From Neocallimastix lanati (nom. inval.) (Eukaryota > Neocallimastigomycota > Neocallimastigomycetes > Neocallimastigales > Neocallimastigaceae): a stretch of DNA of 11,000 nt. Positions within the stretch are counted from its first letter, which is position 1. Every line of letters starts with the position of its first letter. The stretch is taken from NCBI GenBank assembly GCA_016946835.1, contig JACVTC010000008.1, positions 1,634,001 through 1,645,000 on the forward strand. Reading direction: 5' to 3'. Positions 6,558-11,000 of this stretch are shown piece after piece. The position numbers were made by a program, and so were the translations under genes. Below the pieces are notes generated by a model that ran no database searches, had not been told where the DNA came from, and saw nothing but the letters and a program-made list of their open reading frames with translations.

Positions 6558-7185
6558 ATTAAAAATTAAAATTTCATAATTAAACTAAAACAAAATAAAA
6601 ACAAATTTAAAATAAATAAACGAAAGAACAAAAAAAAAAATATTTTATTATTTAAAATTAAATAATTATATAATTATATATTGTAAATATTACAAGTAAA
6701 TACTGTAATAGGATATTTATATGGTAGAAAAATTAAAGAAAAAAAATGAATATTTATATAATGAAATATATTTTTATTATTTTTATATTTAATATTTTCT
6801 TAAAAGAATTTTTTTTTTTTTTATATTATAACATTTATAAAAATAAATAATTATAATAAAAATATTTCAATTATAAACACTTTTTTATATGTTAATATAT
6901 AGTATTAATATATATTATAGTAAAGTATATTATAATATATATATTAAGATTTTTAAATTTTGATTATTATATTTATAATCAATTTTTACCAATTTTAATT
7001 GATTAGAAATATTATTTTATTTTATTTGTTAAATTCATTAATATTTGGTTAAATATTTAAAATATATATATATAATTTTTAAAAAAAATTATAATTATTA
7101 TTTTTTTTTTTTGTTATTTAATTTCTCTTAAATCATTTTAAAAGAACTTAAAAGTAATAGTCAATCATTAATATTAATTTTGTTT

Positions 7186-7229
7186 ATAATAATAATAATA
7201 ATATTAATAATAATAATAATAATAATAAT
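7186..7229 (+). repeat. TAA trinucleotide microsatellite
   Basis: About 14 ATA/TAA triplets, with one ATT interruption near 7201-7205. Confidence 0.85.
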
Positions 7230-7308
7230 TATAATTGTAATTACATATATTTATATTTATATAATATATATATTATTATAAAAAAAATTTTCATAAAAAT
7301 ATATAAAA

Positions 7309-7310
<2 letters not shown>

Positions 7311-7349
<39 letters not shown>
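7311..7349 (+). repeat. Homopolymer of 39 T
   Basis: An uninterrupted T tract about 290 bases upstream of the RBM-like start codon. Poly(dA:dT) tracts commonly keep promoters free of nucleosomes in fungi, which would suit this position. It could instead be a reverse-oriented retroposon tail, but I recognise nothing next to it that supports that. Confidence 0.85.
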
Positions 7350-7350
<1 letters not shown>

Positions 7351-7636
7351 TTTTGTTTTAATTAATTAATAATATATAGTATAATAAAAAAAAAAGTAAA
7401 GCAATTGTTTAATATATATATAAACAATAATAAACTAGATAAATATTAACATTTATATTTTTTGTTTAATTATTTTTATTTATTTATTGTATTATATTTT
7501 ATTTCCTAATCTTGTATAAATCAAATTTCATTCTAAATCTATTGATACCTTTTTTTTTTTATTATATATTTTCTGGAAATGATTTTTAATAATTAGAAAT
7601 TATAAATAATCTTATTGTATTATTAACAATCAAAAT

Positions 7637-7860
7637 ATGAGTAGAAGCAGAAGCAGAAGCAGGAGTAGAAGCAGAAATAGAAGCAAAAGTAGGAGTAGAA
7701 GTAGGAGTAGAGATAGATATAGAAATAGAAATAGAAGAGATAGAGATAGAGATAGAGATAGAAGAGGAAAAGATAGAGATAGAAGAGATAGAAGAGACAG
7801 AGATAACAGTCCAAGAAGAAGAAGAAACAGTTCAAGAAGTCAAAGTCCTTCTAGTCGTCA
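7637..7860 (+). repeat. RS/RD-domain coding repeats (AGAAGC / AGATAG)
   Basis: Ser-Arg dipeptides in AGT/AGC plus AGA codons pass into Arg-Asp repeats in AGA-GAT codons with a clear 6-base period (about 7735-7765). RS domains mediate contacts between splicing factors and are phosphorylated. The simple repeat makes this stretch prone to length change. Confidence 0.8.
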
Positions 7861-7982
7861 TTCTTATGATCATAAATCAAGAAATCATGACCATAGAAGA
7901 CAAAATAATGAATCAAACAGAATTTTGAGACCAGGAGAACCAAACAATTATATTAGTAGATATTATTTTATTATTTAATCTA

Positions 7983-8013
<31 letters not shown>

Positions 8014-9018
8014 AATTATTAAATATATAATTTATAAAAGTTTTTATTTTTATTTTTATTTTATTTTTTATTTTCATCTTTTATTTTTTTATTCTATTTT
8101 AATTTTTATTTTTGTTTTTTTTTTTAATTCTGTTAAAAGATATATTAATACTATTGTGTAATATTGTATTATTTATTAATATTTTTTTATTTTAATATTA
8201 TTATAGTTTTACAAGGTTTACCTGGAAATGTTTCAGATCAAAGTGTAATTTATTATTATTATTATTATTTAAAATTTAAAATTTATTTATATAGTATTGA
8301 AATAATATATTTTAGTATATAATTTTAAAATTTCAAAATATTTCATATTTTTGTTTTTTATATTTATTTTTCTATATTTGTATAATTAATTTATATATGT
8401 AATTAAATTTTTTATTATTTATAGGTTCATGCAACAATGGATGCACTTCAGGCAAGTTATGAAAATATTAAAGTTGTTAGGGATAAACAAACAGGTATAT
8501 CAAAATATTAATATAATAATTAATATTTTATTATACGTATTAGTTTTTTCGTATTATTAAAGAATTATAAAAATTATATATATCTATTTTAAATGATGAA
8601 AGGATTGGCAAGAGGTTTTGCTTTTGTAAAATTTATAAGTATAGAACATGCAAGACAATTTATAGATACCTATTTCCCTTACATTGATATCGAAGGAACA
8701 AAAATTAAAATTGATTACAGTACAAGTACTTCACATGAAGATGAAGATTGGAACTGCTCACAAGTACATATAATTAATTTTAAAGGGATCTTTTTAAGAT
8801 AATTATTATTAACGTTTTAAAAAATAATATTAAATATATAGTGTGGTTTTTTAAATTTCAAAAGAAGAGATCAGTGCTATAAATGCGGTGTACCTAAAAA
8901 TGGTTTGCATAATAAAAAGAAATTTTGCATAATAATTCATGTTAAATTAAAAAAAAAAAAAGGAATTATGGAATTAATTAATTAATTTTAAATACCATAA
9001 ATAAATAATTTTTTTTAT

Positions 9019-9066
<48 letters not shown>

Positions 9067-9926
9067 AATTAAATGGGTTTTTTTTACTTTATGTTAACAA
9101 TAACACACGCACACACACAAAAAAAAAAATAAATTGTTAAAAATAAAATTTTACCAAAAAATAACCTATTGTAAATCATTCAACCAATACTTTTTTTTTT
9201 TTCCTGGCAATTTTTTTTTGTATAACAATAATTTCATGTATGTGTGAATACCATAAAGCTACAGCAACTCAATTTGCAGCATCATTACCTTTACCAGGTG
9301 AAATTAATGATGGTGAAAAAGATATCGGTGATACCCCAATTTCATTATTACTTTTAAGATATTTAGATCCAATATCTACTGAAGATACTGTAAGAAATAA
9401 AAATAATAATAGAATAAACACCTTCTTCTTCTTCTACTTCGTTATCTTTAATATCATTACTATTATTATTAATTCAACGCAAAAAAAAATTTTTTTTGTT
9501 GAAATTTATATTAATTTATAATGGAAATTTATAGAAATAAAATAGTAAAATGAAATATAGAAAGAAAAAAATCATTTAAAAGTATATTGAATTTAAAGAA
9601 TTAACAAATTTTTTTTTATTCCAAATTTTTAATTTTAAAACCAAAACTGAACGAAATAATATAACATGTTAAACCGATAAAATATATTAAAATGAATTTG
9701 TCTTTAATTGATTTACCAAAATAAAAATAAAAATAAAATAAAATAAATTTAAAAAAAAAAAAAAAAAAAAAAGATATATAACAGTATGAGTATGCTATCA
9801 CCTGTTAAAGAAGTTCGTTTAGTAAAAGATAGACTTAGTAGTGTATCATGGGGATTTGCATTTGTAGAATATTATGATCTCGAGGTAAGAAATCTATAGA
9901 CAATAATAACGGAATATATATATATA

Positions 9927-9957
<31 letters not shown>

Positions 9958-10722
9958 TTTTTTTTATTTTAATATATTTTTATTTATTTATTTTTTATTT
10001 TTTATTTATATATATTAATGCTATTATTATCAAAATATTTTTAATGAACTAAATTTTATTTATGTCATAATAAATAAAAATATATATTATTTATTTATTT
10101 ATTTATTTTTATTATTATTTTTTTTAACATTTACTATTATAATATTACGTATTAATTAATACGTAATATTATAATTTCAATGAATTTTATTAATATTTTT
10201 TTTTTTTAAAACAAAACTTGGAACTTCCAAATTAATAATAATAATAATAATAATATAATTATAATAAAAAAAAAAAAAAAAAGGCTGCCAATACTGCCTA
10301 TTATTATATATATCAAAATGGCTATCAAATTGATGGTCATCCTATATCAGTAACCTATGCTAATATCAATAGTTTTGTACCAGTGTATGTACAAAATGAA
10401 TGGTCAACGGTGGCTTATACAGATGAAAAAGGTAATGTTAAATTTATGAAATATTGGGATGAACAAGCCTATGTAAGTATTTATCCACCACCAGAACATG
10501 TTCCATTACCAAATACAGCAGAATCCTATGCCAATAGATTAGCCGTCACCACAGAGGAAACAAAGCCAACTACAGATAAATTAGATGAAAATGATAAACC
10601 TGATAATTCTGTTACTATATTACATAAGCCTTCATCTAAACCGGAAACAAAACTTTTAACAAAATCTAATAATAAATTTGAAATTAAAATTGATTTAAAA
10701 AAGAGTGCTACCTCTGCAAAAC
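7637..10722 (+). CDS. RBM5/RBM10: RBM5/RBM10-like splicing regulator, eight exons seen, 3' partial
   Basis: Proposed exons: 7637-7955, 8207-8244, 8425-8494, 8603-8763, 8842-8902, 9259-9389, 9774-9884 and 10284-10722. All junctions are GT-AG and phase-consistent. Residues 1-95 are an RS/RD-rich domain. RRM1 has RNP2 IILQGL (106-111) and RNP1 RGFAFVKF (146-153). The RanBP2-type zinc finger is W192 with Cys 194, 197, 208 and 211 (C-x2-C-x10-C-x2-C), reading CYKCGVPK at its end. RRM2 has RNP2 LLLLRYL (246-252) and RNP1 WGFAFVEY (about 285-292). This order is that of RBM5/RBM6/RBM10, nuclear proteins that regulate 3' splice-site choice. I see no OCRE or G-patch, which would lie further on in the family. 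The start is the first ATG after an in-frame TAA (7607). If the donor at 10723 is not used, the frame stops at 10767-10769 after a Lys/Phe-rich tail that looks like intron. Confidence 0.82.
7956..8206 (+). other. Intron 1 (251 bp, phase 1)
   Basis: Donor GTAGAT and acceptor TATTATAG. The split codon ATT (Ile) yields NNYIILQGLP, the RNP2 strand of RRM1. It includes a 26-T run at 7983-8008. Confidence 0.8.
8245..8424 (+). other. Intron 2 (180 bp, phase 0)
   Basis: Donor GTAATT and acceptor TTTATAG. Joining gives NVSDQSVHATMDAL, the first helix of RRM1. Confidence 0.78.
8495..8602 (+). other. Intron 3 (108 bp, phase 1)
   Basis: Donor GTATAT and acceptor GATGAAAG. Joining gives KQTGLARGFAFV, which is RNP1 of RRM1. 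Confidence 0.8.
8764..8841 (+). other. Intron 4 (78 bp, phase 0) inside the zinc finger
   Basis: Donor GTACAT and acceptor AATATATAG. It separates the first and second zinc-binding cysteines. Joining gives WNCSQCGFLNFKRRDQCYKC, an exact C-x2-C-x10-C-x2-C finger. Confidence 0.88.
8903..9258 (+). other. Intron 5 (356 bp, phase 1)
   Basis: Donor GTTTGC (weak) and acceptor CATAAAG. A second phase-compatible acceptor six bases on (ACAG at 9264) would drop two residues. Joining gives GVPKNATATQF, the linker between finger and RRM2. It carries a 44-A run at 9021-9064 and an AC-rich patch near 9103-9119. Confidence 0.65.
9021..9064 (+). repeat. Homopolymer of 44 A
   Basis: The longest homopolymer in the window, inside intron 5. 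No AATAAA or element-like sequence lies directly upstream. Confidence 0.85.
9390..9773 (+). other. Intron 6 (384 bp, phase 0), A-tract acceptor
   Basis: Donor GTAAGA. The acceptor AG is preceded by 22 uninterrupted A (9751-9772). Joining gives STEDTIYNSMSMLSPVKEVR, the first helix of RRM2. The AGs slightly downstream (9784, 9790) give a frame with an immediate stop, so this acceptor is favoured. Confidence 0.7.
9885..10283 (+). other. Intron 7 (399 bp, phase 0), A-tract acceptor and palindrome
   Basis: Donor GTAAGA. The acceptor AG is preceded by 17 A (10266-10282). Joining gives YYDLEAANTAYYYIYQNG, the second helix of RRM2. It contains TA and ATT microsatellites and a 40-bp perfect palindrome. 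Confidence 0.78.
10136..10175. repeat. Perfect 40-bp palindrome in intron 7
   Basis: The arms read ATTATAATATTACGTATTAA and its exact reverse complement, with no spacer, centred between 10155 and 10156. It includes two ACGT tetramers, unusual in this composition. The palindrome stops abruptly at both ends. Confidence 0.9.
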
Positions 10723-11000
10723 GTAAAATATATATTAAAAAAAAAAAAATTTTTTTCCTATTTTTATAAATATAAAAATAAATAAATTTAATGATATTAA
10801 TTTAATATTAATATTAATAATGTTAATAATAATAAATTATTATTATTATTATTTATAATTATTAAATTTCATTATATATTGTTATTTTTATTAATCCTCT
10901 ATTATTACTTTTTAAATAATACAATAATCGTATCTTATATTGTTTTCTATATATATATATATATACTTTATTTTTATTTTGTTATTATTATTATTATTAT
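10723..11000. other. AT-rich end of window, probable intron or 3' flank
   Basis: A possible donor GTAAAA at 10723 follows the last credible codon. Beyond it are A and T runs, TAA/ATT repeats and a TA repeat (about 10951-10965). I see no coding exon here. Confidence 0.5.

Larger units (their letters stand above)
6558..7636. other. AT-rich intergenic region, no gene seen
   Basis: No credible ORF, tRNA or rRNA is visible on either strand. The stretch contains A and T runs, a TAA microsatellite and a 39-T tract. Its last few hundred bases should include the promoter and 5' UTR of the RBM5/10-like gene. A specific TATA element cannot be singled out in this composition. Confidence 0.6.

Noticed and set aside
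6493-7636. tRNA, rRNA or small ORF in the gap upstream of the RBM-like gene
   Set aside because: I found no cloverleaf, no GC-richer island and no coding-like frame on either strand.
7623-7835. 70-residue minus-strand Tyr/Phe/Leu ORF
   Set aside because: It is antisense to the RS-repeat exon of the RBM-like gene.

Overview
This is a very AT-rich eukaryotic nuclear window. It has introns, AATAAA-type polyadenylation signals, Asn/Ser-rich low-complexity protein and very long A/T homopolymers. That style best fits an anaerobic gut fungus (Neocallimastigomycota). A Dictyostelium-like protist is the main alternative. The organism call is inference from composition and gene style, not from a marker gene.

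Region 1 (1-6492) is entirely LINE (non-LTR retrotransposon) DNA on the + strand. Five fragments lie head to tail, each closed by its own poly(A) run, with little or no unrelated DNA between them. A1 (2-2254) has an open reverse transcriptase reading frame cut only by the window edge. B1 (2255-2851) is a short 3' end of a second family. B2 (2852-4572) is a scrambled, frameshifted copy of family B. A2 (4573-6122) is a family A copy with a large internal deletion and an expanded Asn/Ser repeat. A3 (6123-6492) is a remnant in which mid-ORF sequence is fused directly to the 3' UTR. Families A and B share the RT palm, a C-x2-C-x8-H-x4-C knuckle and a C-terminal block that I cannot name. Family A also carries a perfect 10-bp stem-loop in its 3' UTR.

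Region 2 (6493-7636) shows no gene. It holds a perfect 14-bp hairpin followed by 13 T, a TAA microsatellite and a 39-T tract, and includes the probable promoter of the next gene.

Region 3 (7637 to about 10722, + strand) is a host gene in at least eight exons. It encodes an RBM5/RBM10-type splicing regulator: RS-rich N-terminus, RRM1, RanBP2-type zinc finger, RRM2 and a tail. No single reading frame shows this. I assembled it by matching splice phases to the conserved domains, and all seven introns are phase-consistent. Two introns have a pure A run directly before the acceptor AG where a pyrimidine tract would be expected, and one contains a perfect 40-bp palindrome. The gene probably continues past the window.

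The most interesting signal is the LINE array. It combines insertion at or into an earlier poly(A), repeated template jumping (three of five copies are internally rearranged), and one jump point lying inside the arm of the element's own 3' UTR hairpin.
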